Source of the DNA: Agrypnia vestita
Taxonomy: Eukaryota; Arthropoda; Insecta; Trichoptera; Phryganeidae
DNA: 64,000 bases
Direction of reading: 5' to 3'
Assembly (NCBI GenBank): GCA_016648135.1
Contig: JADDOH010002293.1
Location: 62,001-126,000, forward strand
Made by a program: the position numbers and the translations under genes. Position 1 is the stretch's first letter. Each line of letters starts with the position of its first letter. The notes under the pieces were generated by a model, which saw only the letters and a list, made by a program, of their open reading frames with translations, made no database searches and had not been told where the DNA came from. This document shows, in pieces, positions 23,031 to 33,254 of the stretch.

Positions 23031-23198
23031 AGGCACTTGCATCGCATCGAAGATCAAAAACTAGTAAATAATGTTTGGTTCAGAGAACCTCAAAGGTGGA
23101 GAGTGAGTGAACTGAAAATGAGATGGGTTGATGCTGTGGAAGTAAACTGTCGTCATTTGGGGGCGATGAACTGGAAAGGAGATGCCGTTGATAGATGA
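23031..23198 (+). pseudogene. LINE ORF tail, different family
   Basis: Fifty-six codons are open to a TGA and contain RHLHRIEDQ, KMRWVDAVEVNCRHLG and NWKGDAVDR. The order GHxxRM, KxRWxDxVExD, NWxxxAxDRxxW is the C-terminal tail of another non-LTR lineage. After the stop the frame goes on KCQQILQPV, as expected of the family, so the TGA is an inactivating change. Confidence 0.65.
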
Positions 23199-23784
23199 AA
23201 ATGTCAACAAATCCTGCAGCCAGTCATCAACGCTTCTAGTGTCGATATAATTTCAGAATTCTCATTAAAAGCAATTTAGGGCAAAAAGCTTAAATTCGTA
23301 TAAAAGAGTACATTTATTAGGAAAAAATTCTAATCCTTGCTGCTTCAATTTGCCTTTTCCCCATCTACATTAAATTGTTTTACTGCTTATTCAACGGTTT
23401 TTTAGGTAGTTTCTTTAAGTGCCTATTCTCCAACAATTTTTAGGTAGCTTCATTGAGTACTTCTTTACTCATTTGATTATGGACATGGACCCCTGTAGAA
23501 TACATTGTTGCTTTTAATTTTCGTCGTGCGCGTTGTTGAATTAGCTTCTGTCTTTCTTTTTTAATTGTCTTATCTATTTTTATTTATCCTTTGTAAATCA
23601 TTTAATAGCATTGCATTATGATTGCGGTATTATTTATTTTATGAAGATAATTATGCTTTTGGGCTTAAGTATTCTATATTGAATATTGAGAGATGAGATA
23701 ATATAATAAAAAGAGATTTAACAATTAATCAGTCGATAAGGACTTTAACTCGTACAAGCGACACTTATTTACAAAATGTAACAT
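23199..23784. other. No feature recognised
   Basis: AT-rich sequence without shared repeats or coding motifs. Confidence 0.4.
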
Positions 23785-23830
23785 ACTAGCTGAGCCCGGC
23801 AATGCTTTGCTGTTGCTAGATTTGAGTTTA
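23785..23830 (-). mobile_element. CTAG-type terminus (D4), about 45 bp left
   Basis: It begins ACTAGCTGAGCCCGGCAATG, like the D-family ends at 1838 and 31531, and stops where the Tc1-type end TACAGCCTTGGCC starts. This fits a Tc1 insertion into, or deletion of, the older element. Confidence 0.5.
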
Positions 23831-24800
23831 TACAGCCTTGGCCAAATGCATAAGGTACCCCTAATTGTTATTTCTCTTTTTGCGGTGCGATTTTAAAAAT
23901 AATAACAATTGTTTAGTAACATTTGTTTATTTATGAGCTACATTTAATGTTTTATGCGCAATCTCATAATTCCTACTAATTTTCTGCAAATATCAGACTA
24001 TTTTGGATCATTCGTCAAAAACGCATTGTTTCACCTCTTGTTTAGATGGTGCCTTTCTTTGACTAACTTTTTTTTTCCTTTATTAATATCGGTATTGACA
24101 CATTGACACACCATAAGTGTTCTATCTGATTTAGGTCTGGTGACTGCCTTTTTTTTGAAGAACTCCTTACATTTTTTTAAATGTTTGTCGTGGAGCATTG
24201 TTCTACTAGGATAAAACATTCTGTCGGAACTGGGTATTGTATAATTGAGTGATGAAAAGTTCCAAAACATCATTCAACGTGGTGTTGTAGGTATCAGAAT
24301 TATTTCGTTCCTCGCACACGAAGAAGTTCCCCACCCCTGTGGACTTCATACACCCCCATACCATAATGCTTCCTCAACCATGTTTTATTGTAGGCACCGC
24401 GCAATCAGCATGATGTTCTTCACCTACTCTCCGACAGACGTATCTATATTACCTTTTATCTGCCAAAATACCCCTAACTCAAATGTCGGAATATCCAAAC
24501 CTTCTAATCAACTATATTATGCATCTAAAGAAAATATTTCAGATTTGATACTAAATCATTAGTCTGGCGGTCGTCTCCATAAAAAGTAATATCGATTAAC
24601 ATTCGCCGTTTTGACTATCTTAGATCGTGCGCAATGTGCACGATCAAATCAACTCGTTAAGTTCCGAGTATCGAACGACAATCGTTGAAGTATCGTATGT
24701 ATGGGTCTTTGTGGATCTTATTACACTAATGTTGCATCATCGCTAGTTGAGCATACCTCCGCTTTTTTCCCTTATCTTTACACTGGCGACATCTTTTAAT
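23831..24800 (-). pseudogene. Tc1/mariner-superfamily transposase remnant with one inverted end
   Basis: On the minus strand the frames read RVGE-type words near 24430, then GSIMVWGCM (24355-24385, with a stop replacing the first glycine). KKCKEFFKK and QSPDLNQIEHLW follow (24120-24180). These are the central and C-terminal blocks of Tc1 DDE transposases, which cut and paste DNA at TA. Several frameshifts and stops are present. The low-coordinate end TACAGCCTTGGCCAAATGC after a TA looks like a Tc1 inverted repeat. The other end was not found and may be lost next to the family A element at 25071. Confidence 0.75.
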
Positions 24801-25070
24801 GTATTGATAATATATTTTTATCACGGAAATTTACCCTTTTGGCAATGCATTATCGTCCCCACATTTTTCTGCCCAATGTCCAGCAAGTTTTAGATACTTC
24901 TCTCGGATACTACCGGCGTTTGTTTAGATAATGTCCGTCCTCCGAGCAATATGGGACACCCATTTCAATTTAATTTTTTGTGTATTTTTTATATTGTCCA
25001 AACGCTTTCTTTCCTAAAGAGCTACGAGTGTTATTGCTTTTTTTGTTTTGTTTAAAAAATCGTATTTTTT

Positions 25071-25468
25071 TATACAGGGTGTACCAGAGCTAGCAGCAGA
25101 AACTTAGCCGATAGATTCCTGCCTATGTTATGAGTCTAAAATGTGCAAGCCTAGTATCAATAGTTATGGAGCCATGACCTAGTATCAATAGTTATGGAGA
25201 TAGGCAATATCAAAGTTTGCATTTTCTTTTTCAATATTTCAGAATTATTTTTTGAAAAAAGTTGAACTATCATTACAGTAACTTATGTCGATTATAAAAA
25301 ATTCATTCGCTTCAATACAAGTCCAATAAAATATAAAAACCTTGCGAAAATTGAATAAAGTTTTTTTAACAAGGTTTCTTTATCATTTTATTTAAGTTTT
25401 ATTGAAGTAAATGAATTATTCATAATCGATATAAGTTACTGCAGTGATAGTTCAACATTTTGCAAAAA
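25071..25468. mobile_element. Palindromic MITE family A, copy 5
   Basis: It starts TATACAGGGTGTACCAGAGC. The arm CTATCATTACAGTAACTTAT mirrors ATAAGTTACTGCAGTGATAG around an AACCTTGCGAAAATTG centre. The phrase CCTAGTATCAATAGTTATGG is duplicated in tandem in the left arm (25151-25198). The right end is missing where family C begins. Confidence 0.8.
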
Positions 25469-25470
25469 AT

Positions 25471-25848
25471 ATGTACACGTTCGCCGATTTGAAGGCTTCA
25501 AAATAAATGCTTAATTTGAAGTAGGTACCGAAACATAATACGATAAATTACATAAAACTAGATGTTTGTTCGTATAGTAGATACCTACTTAAAAACTGTA
25601 TTACTACAAAATAATTATGCGTGTATCTAAGAATTATCGCTAGGGGGGATTTTTGACACATCAAATTCGTCAAAATTTTTCATATTATTGAAAGTGAACT
25701 GAAGTGTTCATTCATTCCACTTCAATAAAAGTCACACTTCACGGCGATACGTGTTTGAACTTTGAAATTCAATTAAAAACATACGAAGTGTACAGTTCGA
25801 AGTACTTCATTGTAGTACTTAGTTCAGAGCAGATCCATTACTTCACTT
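25471..25848. mobile_element. MITE family C, copy 2
   Basis: It shares GATTTGAAGGCTTCAAA at the left and AGTACTTCATTGTAGTACTT then AGTTCAGAGC with the copy at 9465-9822. ACTTC/GAAGT words are clustered near both ends. It directly adjoins family A copy 5, as if one inserted into the other. Confidence 0.65.
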
Positions 25849-25957
25849 GACATATGTGTTGCAAAACCGTGCACACGTGTTGTATATTGTATATTTTGAA
25901 GCGACATTAAATATATGCGCTTCAGAAGGTTAAGAACGTGGCATTATTCAATGCTGT

Positions 25958-26106
25958 GTACAGTTGCCGGCAAACTTCTTGAAATTCTTTGGCGTAGTGG
26001 GGGAATGCGCAGAAGACGAAATTTGGGTCTCGTTGGTGGAAAGGTAGATGCGCAAACTTCCCCCCACTACGCCGTAGAATTTTAAGATGTTTGCCGGCTA
26101 CTGTAT
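25958..26106. repeat. Long foldback, arms about 48 nt
   Basis: TACAGTTGCCGGCAAACTTC then TTGAAATTCTTTGGCGTAGT pairs with ACTACGCCGTAGAATTTTAA then GATGTTTGCCGGCTACTGTA, leaving a loop of about 50 nt. Only a handful of mismatches interrupt the arms. The open frame across it is therefore palindrome-driven at its C-terminal half. Confidence 0.85.
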
Positions 26107-26203
26107 TATTGTTAATCCTTATTTTAATGACTGAATAATAAATACTGATTATATGGAGTTTTTTCAATAACGAAAATTCACTCACACGGGTAAATTTATT
26201 ACA

Positions 26204-26366
26204 AAAATTTGCTTTGACAGCATCGATATTGGTAGCATAACCTAATTTCATGCCTAGTGTACGTGTACGCCACTGCCATACAGCGACAAAAACATTAAGC
26301 TTGTCGGCTATCTCGCCATCTGAACGTAAATACTCAAAATGATTGCATGACATAATATTATTGACC
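26204..26366 (-). pseudogene. LINE reverse-transcriptase fragment
   Basis: The first part of a 148-codon frame reads CNHFEYLRSDGEIADKLN, then VAVWQWRTRTLG. This fits the FKYLGSxxxxDGEIxxxxxxRxxxAWxxWR block of non-LTR reverse transcriptases. The remainder of that frame (down to 25922) no longer fits and enters the foldback. Confidence 0.55.
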
Positions 26367-26790
26367 AATTAAACGGTTTGCTCTGTTGGAATAGCGGTCC
26401 CTGTTTATCTGGTGCGCTATCTCTATGTATAATAATAATAATATAATTATTTTGATAATGTGTTTAATTATTGTGTAATGCTCCATAAATTTAATTATCT
26501 TGACTTCTACCGTTTTGCAGACTTTCTAGAGGACTCGACAGACAGACTGTTAGTCATCTATCGTTTCTTAATTATAATTTAAATGATTTTATTTTTTATA
26601 ATCCCATGTACGACTTGCATGATGAACACCTATCTCTGGGTCGACTTGTTTAATGTGTCCATTTTTTCCTTGCCGATTATTGACATCTATTATTTAGAAG
26701 CATTTAAATTTATAGAATATTTTGAGTAGGTTTGTTTAATTTTTCCAAAAGCACAAAACTGAATATTATCCACAGATGGAACATCATTAC
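26367..26790. other. No feature recognised
   Basis: AT-rich sequence, no motif. Confidence 0.4.
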
Positions 26791-27194
26791 TCAAGATATA
26801 TTATAGATGTTTAATAGAGACGAAGTTATTTTTATAGAAAAGTAGGCATGGAAGTCTATTAGGTGTTTACAGGGGTTACGACCTATCATACGGATGGCTT
26901 GAACGATCGCTTTAAACAATATAACGTTCACCATTCTACCTATGACAGACTACCACATCTATAAAATTTTTACAACATATAAAATACAAGTCACATTTGA
27001 AACAAGGTGTGCAAAGTTGACATACATCCTACAACTTCCAGAAATTTGATAGATATTGTAGTCTCATGGGTGAAATTGGTGAACGTTACATTGTCTAAAG
27101 TGATGACTTAAGCCAGTCCTGTAAACTGCAATACCTACTTTCCTATATAAAAAACTCTCTTGAAATCTGTTTGAAACATATATGATATATCTTG
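26791..27194. mobile_element. Palindromic MITE family B, complete copy 2
   Basis: The left end CAAGATATATTATAGATG then AGAGACGAAGTTAT mirrors the right-end family sequence closing in ATATATCTTG. Inside, AATATAACGTTCACCATTC mirrors GGTGAACGTTACATTGT around an AT-rich centre. About 400 bp, no coding capacity. Confidence 0.75.
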
Positions 27195-27510
27195 ATTTAT
27201 GAACAATGAAACAATCGAGTTTGTGGTGATGTATGCATATGTACCTATCTTACTGACCCCGGTTTTGTTCAAGTTTTAAGTAGGGATGCATCGACATGCA
27301 CTTCTATCGATACGATACCGATAATTATAAAAAAGTATCGACGATACCAATACCGATGAGGCGAAGATTTCAAAAGTTGTAAAAAGTTGTGAGTTTATAT
27401 TAGAAAAAGACAAAATTACTTGTATAATATTTATTTAGAATGTTTACTTTACGAGTATAACGAAATTTTAAAAATTTTAATGTAACAGAACATTTCTTTC
27501 AGATTATTAT

Positions 27511-27695
27511 GAGTAGCTTGTTGGTGTAGTGGTCATGACGCTCACCTAGTGATCTGGTGGTCGGTGGTTCGAGCCCCAGCCCAAGACACTAGCAAGTTCG
27601 TCCTATTTTCATAGCACAGGCTTTTGGCTAAGTTTGGGAATAGTAAGAATATTGATGCGGCACGTATTCTATGTTCGCATCTCTATTTTTTTAAA
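27511..27695 (+). mobile_element. tRNA-derived SINE, copy 2, nested in the hAT element
   Basis: The head GAGTAGCTTGTTGGTGTAGT carries a box A-like TGGTGTAGTGG, and GTGGTTCGAGCCCC is a near-perfect box B at about 27570. The body continues to GGCACGTATTCTATG and ends in a T/A-rich tail. It is the best preserved of three copies. It lies wholly inside the hAT element, so it is the younger insertion. Confidence 0.85.
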
Positions 27696-27714
27696 TATAT
27701 TTTTAGAAATTAAT

Positions 27715-28035
27715 AATTCAAATTCACATTTATGAGATTTATATTCAGGAAATACAACATCCTTAAATTATTTGGTGAAAGTCGATTTCGTAAGTCTGTT
27801 TGGATGAGACCTGGCGTTGAGAATAGGCTTCCAGATGCGACAAAACTCATTTGGTATACTGAAATATTTTGTGACATTTTTTCAAATTTGGATATAGAAC
27901 ATCACTGCGCGAGAAAACGAGAGGATCTGCTTCCATTGATATATTGGTTGATCTCATATCTCTCTAGTTCTTCTTTGAGAGAATCAGTGCTCAAAAGAGA
28001 GAGAGGCTCATCGTCTTCAGCCTCCTTGAGTATCG
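27715..28035 (-). pseudogene. hAT transposase C-terminus (hATC dimerisation domain)
   Basis: On the minus strand one frame reads KEELERYEINQYI, DPLVFS and YPNLKK. A second frame then reads SGSLFSTPGLIQTDLRNRLS and NNLRMLYFL. The order ELxxYL, DPLxWW, YPxLxxLA, SERxFSxAGxIxxxxRxxLxPxxxxxLxFL is the hATC dimerisation domain of hAT transposases. One stop and a frame change separate the halves, and the SER block has become SGS. The catalytic core is absent. Confidence 0.8.
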
Positions 28036-28126
28036 GTGTATCGGTATATTAATATCGCCGATTCCGATATATCGGAAAGCCCACGATATCGCCGATATAT
28101 CGATATCGGTGTCGGATACATCCCTG

Positions 28127-29027
28127 GTATTGGTTGGGTCCGGTAGGTGGTAATATGAAAGCAAAGGAGATCTGCATCTAGATTTCTTCTTGTTCTATTT
28201 ATGTAGGAATCATAGTTTTTGATTAATAGTAAGTAAGAAATACGAGTAATATATAGAAAGGAAAGATACTTATAGATTTATGCTTAACTTATTTGAGCAG
28301 ACTGCATCCATCTTACATCCTTTTGGGTGACGTTCCGTAGGTGGCAGTAATCTCCTACAAAAATCCGATTCAAAAATAGGAAAATCACTATAATACGTGT
28401 CATTCAAGCACACATAATGTCCCTTTCTTGCCACTATTGAGAATTCAATGAAATACTAGTAAAATCGAAGAACTGGTTCGGTTTTGTAAAAACACCTGTT
28501 CATCTTCCCTGTGCCGGATCTTTTTGAACCGCAATTAATGAAAGCGTCACCGATTGGCCAAACTGGTCACCGTTTGCCATCGTTCACAATAATTGGACAT
28601 TTCAAGAAGCACTCTGCAGTCAATTACAACAAAAGGTATGTATTCGCACGCTACAGGTTTCAGCGAAACAGCGCAACCTACCATACAGCTAGGCATCAAT
28701 CCAGTTATTGCAAACAATGTTTCCGGGTCACGTTATCTCTTGTTTTGGAAACCAAAAATTGATATTTCTGCAGAGGCAAAATTTATTTGTTCGTAGTTTT
28801 TTCAAAAAAATGTAGAACTGTTGATCGGCGGTAACACATATCATTTATTCATAAACACTATATGTACACTCTTTTTTCCATTAAGGTTGCCTCCTTTTTA
28901 GTGCACACACCAAAGCCGTCCGACATTGTTGGAAACAATTCTGGAGCGCATCATTATGGTTGGTGTTCAGTTGGGTTGTCGTGTTGTTATGAAATATTTT
29001 TTCTAATTTTTGCAACGTTTTAATCAT
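28127..29027. other. No feature recognised
   Basis: Two overlapping frames at 28511-28796 show no domain. The stretch 28900-28990 is slightly GC-richer and has no motif that I know. Confidence 0.35.
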
Positions 29028-29363
29028 TTGATATAAGACACTTTAATGAGATACTTCGTATCTTATAGGTTGTTGATAAAAACCTTGTAAAAAATATTTT
29101 TTTAAATTTTTTGCAATTTATCACTTTATTCGACATGTATTAAAGCGAATGAATTTTTCATAATCTACATAAGTTACTGTAATGATAGTTCAACTTTTTG
29201 CAAAAAATAATTAAGAAATATTGAAAAAAAATGCAAACTTTGATATTGCGTATCTCCATAATTATTGATATTAGGCCATGGTTGCATGAACATTTTAGAC
29301 TCATAACATAGTTAGGAATTTACCTGCCAAGTTTCTGCTGCTAGCTCTGGTACACCCTGTATA
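29028..29363. mobile_element. Palindromic MITE family A, copy 6
   Basis: The centre GATAAAAACCTTGTAAAAAA and a complete right arm (ACATAAGTTACTGTAATGAT, then GCTGCTAGCTCTGG) close in TACACCCTGTATA at 29351-29363. The left arm is truncated. The right arm is a close inverted match to the start of copy 5 at 25071. Confidence 0.8.
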
Positions 29364-29704
29364 TAGTATATAACTAATATTTATTCCACAGCAGTGATAA
29401 TATAGCTGGGCTAATTTTTATCAAAAAATATCCATTCAGAAATATACTTTGTAGTTGATACCCTTTTTTCTCATTTTCACGTTTTTCATTTAATTTCGTA
29501 GGAATCAATATTATTATTCATCAATTTCCTTTGAATGTTTCTTGCGCATGGCACGCAAAAGGGCTCTTCTCAGATATTATAAATGTAATTTATTTTGATG
29601 TGCCTTAAATCTGTTTAGACGTAAGTATTTATCTTTTTGGTTGAATTTTACCTTGTATTTTTTTTTACTGAGAATGACACTCGATTAAAATACTCAATCG
29701 AACG
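29364..29704. other. No feature recognised
   Basis: AT-rich sequence, no motif. Confidence 0.4.
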
Positions 29705-30107
29705 TAAGTTATATTTTGATTAAAGCAATTTATATTTTTTTCAATTAACAACACTTTACTCAACGTCTTGATATCAAATATACGGCTATCTAGATGGTCC
29801 GGAATGACAAGACGCAACCAAGTTATATTTTGATTAAAGCAATTTTTATTTTTTTCAACTAAGAAAACATGTCATTGATAGTAGGACCATTTTAAAATCA
29901 TACTCAACGTCTTGATATCAATTATACGGCTATCTAGATGGTCCGGAATGACAAGACGCAACCAAGTTATATTTTGATTAAAGCAATTTATATTTTTTCA
30001 ATTAAGAAAACACGTCATTGATAGTATTACCATTTTAAAATCATACTCAACGTCTTGATATCAAATATACGGCTATCTAGATGGTCCGGAATGACAAGAC
30101 GCAACCA
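29705..30107. repeat. Tandem repeat, three units of 115/144/144 bp
   Basis: Units start AAGTTATATTTTGATTAAAG at 29705, 29820 and 29964. Each ends GTCCGGAATGACAAGACGCA then ACCA. The first unit lacks about 29 bp (the GTCATTGATAGTA... block). The units differ by only a few substitutions, which points to recent duplication. Confidence 0.95.
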
Positions 30108-31065
30108 CTAAACCGACCAAAAAAGCGAAATTATTAAAAACATACGAAAATATTATTCTGAATGATGCGCAGAATTATTTTATAGATCTGCATTTCATGT
30201 TAAAATTAAGCATAATATTATTACGTAATGTTTCAGATTATACAATTTTAAACTGCAAATTGGCAGCGACTCTTTTTTTTTTTGTTTCTGCTTTTCGTCG
30301 ACCTCTAAAACTTTCCGTTGACCGAAAACCCGTGCAATATAAAGTATTGAATTATGTGCTTGCCTTAAAAATATTTTGCTGCATAGGCGACCGCTTTATA
30401 TCGGATTTGTATCGAATAGCTAATACCGTAGGTAATTGGTTTCCGTAGTCGCGCGCGAAATCTATTTTTTTGTCGTTTGACCAATTTTTTTCATACAGTT
30501 TTAACTATTACTCTCTAGCTTTTATAATACTGTTCTTAATCGCCAAGGTGTCATTGTGGACTTTTAGATCAATTGGTATCTTCAACATGCTTTACTGTTA
30601 TTCTACTTTTTCATTTCTTAACTTAACACTTGGCAGTTCTTTTAAATGAGTCGTTTTTAATGTTGTTTATTTTTTATCGATAACTTAACAAACTCTTTAT
30701 TATTTTTATTCAATCATTTCACCGATACTGATCATCGTACGATAAAAGTCATTGTATATCCGTCCTGGTGAAGATACAGAGGATTGGACACTGTCAAAAT
30801 GGTGTTTACCTGGTTTTTTAATTTTAAAATTAACCTATTTATATGTAAATTCAAAGTCAACATGGTGAAATAATTTTATGAATAACTTTATGAAAATCAT
30901 TGATTGAAAATATTGGTATACAACATCTTGTGTTCATTTGGTAATTGTAGTAACGTGTTATATGACCCAGACACTTATGAACGTTTTAGAACTTTGAATT
31001 CCAGATTTATTAACAAATAAATAAACAAGGCTCTCTTCAATAAACAAACGAGCGTGCGCCACCTC
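30108..31065. other. No gene; short motif shared with 33.0 kb
   Basis: ATCCGTCCTGGTGAAGATAC at 30758 resembles ATCCGTCCTGACGAAGATAC at 33030, suggesting a small dispersed repeat. The frame at 30197-30448 has no domain. Confidence 0.35.
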
Positions 31066-31185
31066 GAAAATTGCATCGACTCATCAACCTTGATTATCGA
31101 CCCTGCAAAAGAATCCGAAATGTCGGCCAGAAAGGTCGTAAAAATACGGCACAATACCTCAAAAAACACAAATCAGAAGTGTTTT
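31066..31185. repeat. Foldback repeat G, one arm (copy 1)
   Basis: CAACCTTGATTATCGACCCT then CGGCCAGAAAGGTCGTAAAA and CACAAATCAGAAG match, in the same order, the right arms of copies at 51091 and 59612. Only one arm is present. The ACCCTGC...TCCGAAA.GTCGGCC block resembles termini of some Penelope-like elements, but I cannot confirm that. Confidence 0.55.
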
Positions 31186-31530
31186 CGTATGTTTATACCT
31201 TCTCTTGCTTTTTATTTTGCTGTATCCTATGTTTTATCCATTTCAATGAGTAATTTATCGTCTGCATATAATATATACATAAACTGAGTATATAATTAAA
31301 TTCTAACAAAAAAATATCAGTATTATTATTATATATTTTTATACGATGTCGCAAATGCTCAGATTAGCAATGTGAGAAGTAGCAAGATTGCTCCTAGGCG
31401 CTTTCATATCTAAATTATTTCAACAGAGTTTTGTAGGCACAGTGGGTTGATTCAGGTACCGATTTAGATACAGGTAGGTAAAGGTGTACATAAAGGTAAA
31501 ATAGAGATAAAATTTAGAGTATAAAAACAT
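31186..31530. other. No feature recognised
   Basis: AT-rich sequence between repeat G and element D3. Confidence 0.4.
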
Positions 31531-32155
31531 ACTAGCTGTTTGACCCGGCTCCGCTCGGGACCGGGAGCATAGAATTGCATTGACGTCTCTTTTTTTTTTG
31601 TTTCGGCACCTGTGATTGGAATCTTATAGAACTTTCTGAAACTTCCTACATCCAGAACTTCGAAAAATTCTCTTCTGGAACCTTCTAAACTCGTCGATAA
31701 ACTCCTCCACTCACTTTGGAACCTTATAGAATTTTCGCGAATGTTCTAGAATATTTTCTTTCCAGAACGTTCTCCTTCTAGAACTGTCTAGAGCTTTATC
31801 AAACGTTCTGGAACCTTCTAGACTCACCTACACACTCCGCCACTCAGTTTGGAACCTTACATAACTTTCGGGAATCTTCTAGAACGCTCTCCTTCCGGAA
31901 CTTTCTAGACCAGGTTTTTCCGGAACCTTTCAGACTCACTGACATAGTCGGCGGGCCTATTCTGAAACAATCTGAAGCATTCGCAGCCGTCCCATAACAA
32001 AACAATGTGCTAGAAAGTACATTTTCGTCACCCACTCCCACCTACGCACATCCACCCCCGCCAAACTCTTACTTTCGATGCGACACCAAGAGCTATCTGC
32101 CACCATAACCACCGGTGGGTAGCAGTGGCTGGTTGTAGAAAATTAGGCGGGTAGG
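31531..32155. mobile_element. CTAG-ended element D3, sister of D1
   Basis: It starts ACTAGCTGTTTGACCCGGC and then follows D1 through repeated GAACCTTCTAGA words, GACATAGTCGGCGGGCCTAT, TGAAACAATCTGAAGCATTC, TTTTCGTCACCCACTCCCAC and CCATAACCACCGGTGGGT. The match ends near 32155, where D1 enters its hairpin and microsatellite. The right terminus is not identified. Open frames on the minus strand here are shadows of this repeat. Confidence 0.75.
31719..31905. promoter_or_regulatory. Heat-shock-element-like GAA/TTC array in D3
   Basis: GAA 31729, TTC 31734, GAA 31739, TTC 31744 and GAA 31749 form five perfect alternating units at 5-nt spacing. TTC 31760, GAA 31765, TTC 31770 give three, and TTC 31867, GAA 31872, TTC 31877, GAA 31882 give four. 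TTC 31893, GAA 31898, TTC 31903 give three more. The geometry matches heat-shock-factor sites and persists although the two copies have diverged. Whether HSF binds them is unknown. Confidence 0.5.
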
Positions 32156-32277
32156 ATTTTTTAATATTGATTTCAATATTATCTAATGTGCTACCTCTAA
32201 ATTTACCGTGGTAGGTACTCGCTGAACAAACACACACTGTTAAAAGACAAACAATACTTAGAAATAATATTTAATTC

Positions 32278-32616
32278 TTATTTTACCTCTGTTATGTCGG
32301 GTCGTATTTGTGTTAAAGGACATTTGGGCACTGACGGACCGTCCTTCAAAATCCTTAAACGATTAGTTCGCTTCCACAAGCTTTCATGGTGCTTCCTGAA
32401 AATTTTCTTAGAACTCACTTCCTTTGTCGGGTTGTCATACTTTATTTGCGATCCTTCTCTCTCCTGGCTGTCACCGCAAGAATGGTTGTTTTCTAGAAAT
32501 GCGTGTGGGAGTCTATCGAGTTTTTTCTTTGAACGCCTACACAATTTCAACATCGTATAATATTTTTCCCGTTGAAATTGATTTGGTATATTATACTTTA
32601 TAAAGACGTTTTCCAA
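32278..32616 (-). CDS. Unrecognised 112-codon ORF, possible exon
   Basis: The product is hydrophilic and basic, with CRRSKKKLDRLP near residue 26 and KKIFRKHHESLWKRTNRL around residues 70-87. It is the longest frame in this part that does not lie in a recognised repeat. It has no signal peptide or membrane segment. The end, ACAGAGGTAAAATAA, would also serve as a splice donor, so it could be an internal exon rather than a small gene. An 88-codon frame runs antisense, which weakens the case. No family recognised. Confidence 0.25.
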   Translation of the reverse strand: MENVFIKYNIPNQFQREKYYTMLKLCRRSKKKLDRLPHAFLENNHSCGDSQEREGSQIKYDNPTKEVSSKKIFRKHHESLWKRTNRLRILKDGPSVPKCPLTQIRPDITEVK

Positions 32617-33019
32617 GCAATCTCAAACGTTGGTTTTTTGCTACTCTTCGGTTCTGATAGGCGCGGGTAGCACTGAAACGTGACCCACGCATCATATATT
32701 TTGGAAAAAACATCGAAATAAAATATTTATTTAACAGAACATTATGATAAATAAATATGAATAATATGAACGGTACTGTAATAATATGGTACGGATTTAC
32801 AAAACGTGTGTTCGCCCCATTTTTCATCAATTTCACGTACCCCCATGCCCCACATGGAAATAAAAAACAATTGATATTTAAGTTTTACCTTTTTAATTTA
32901 ATTTTTTTATTTCCATATGTGCGATAGAGCTTAAAAAAACCAATTGTTTTTGTTTCCGTATGTGTGATTATGGAGTTCTACAAACTTAGCTCTGAAACAA
33001 TAAATTAATGTATAATTAA
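32617..33019. repeat. AT-rich stretch with a foldback at 32852-32969
   Basis: CACATGGAAATAAAAAACAA then TTG pairs with CAATTGTTTTTGTTTCCGTA then TGTG, with two or three mismatches and a T-rich spacer. A further CCATATGTG lies inside. No coding evidence. Confidence 0.65.
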
Positions 33020-33110
33020 TTAGTATGCATCCGTCCTGACGAAGATACAGTTATATCGAAACCGGTAAACGTAAAGTTACTCCAGGTGGTTTATACAAAG
33101 TTTTTAATTA
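33020..33110. repeat. Short dispersed repeat with CCTGACGAAGATACAG
   Basis: GCATCCGTCCTGACGAAGAT then ACAGTTATATCGAAACCGGT resembles 30755-30800. A CCTGACGAAGA...TCGAAAC arrangement is common at ends of several insect repeats; the family is not determined. Confidence 0.35.
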
Positions 33111-33254
33111 ATTCAAATTAATCATTATGTCCATCTACAAAGTTAACGGTATAAACATAAAAATATTTTATTGTATTTTCAAAAATTGTTTCCCCTGTTG
33201 TATTTATTATGTAATAAAATCACATTAATAAAGAGCTGAAAATACTTGTCTTCT

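Larger units (their letters stand above)
27281..28126. mobile_element. hAT element with CGATA-rich subterminal repeats
   Basis: The left end TAGGGATGCATCGACATG and the right end, inverted, CAGGGATGTATCCGACACC are matching hAT-type termini. Clusters of CGATA/TATCG words lie just inside both ends (27308-27360 and 28034-28110). Flanking octamers GTTTTAAG and GTATTGGT match at only four of eight positions, so the target duplication has decayed or was never there. At 846 bp it is far shorter than an autonomous element and holds only the transposase C-terminus. Confidence 0.8.

Noticed and set aside
25922..26368. Single 148-residue host protein
   Set aside because: The N-terminal part fits a LINE reverse transcriptase and the C-terminal part is encoded by an inverted repeat.
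29705..30107. CRISPR-like array
   Set aside because: Units are 115-144 bp with no unique spacers, in a eukaryotic setting; a plain tandem repeat.
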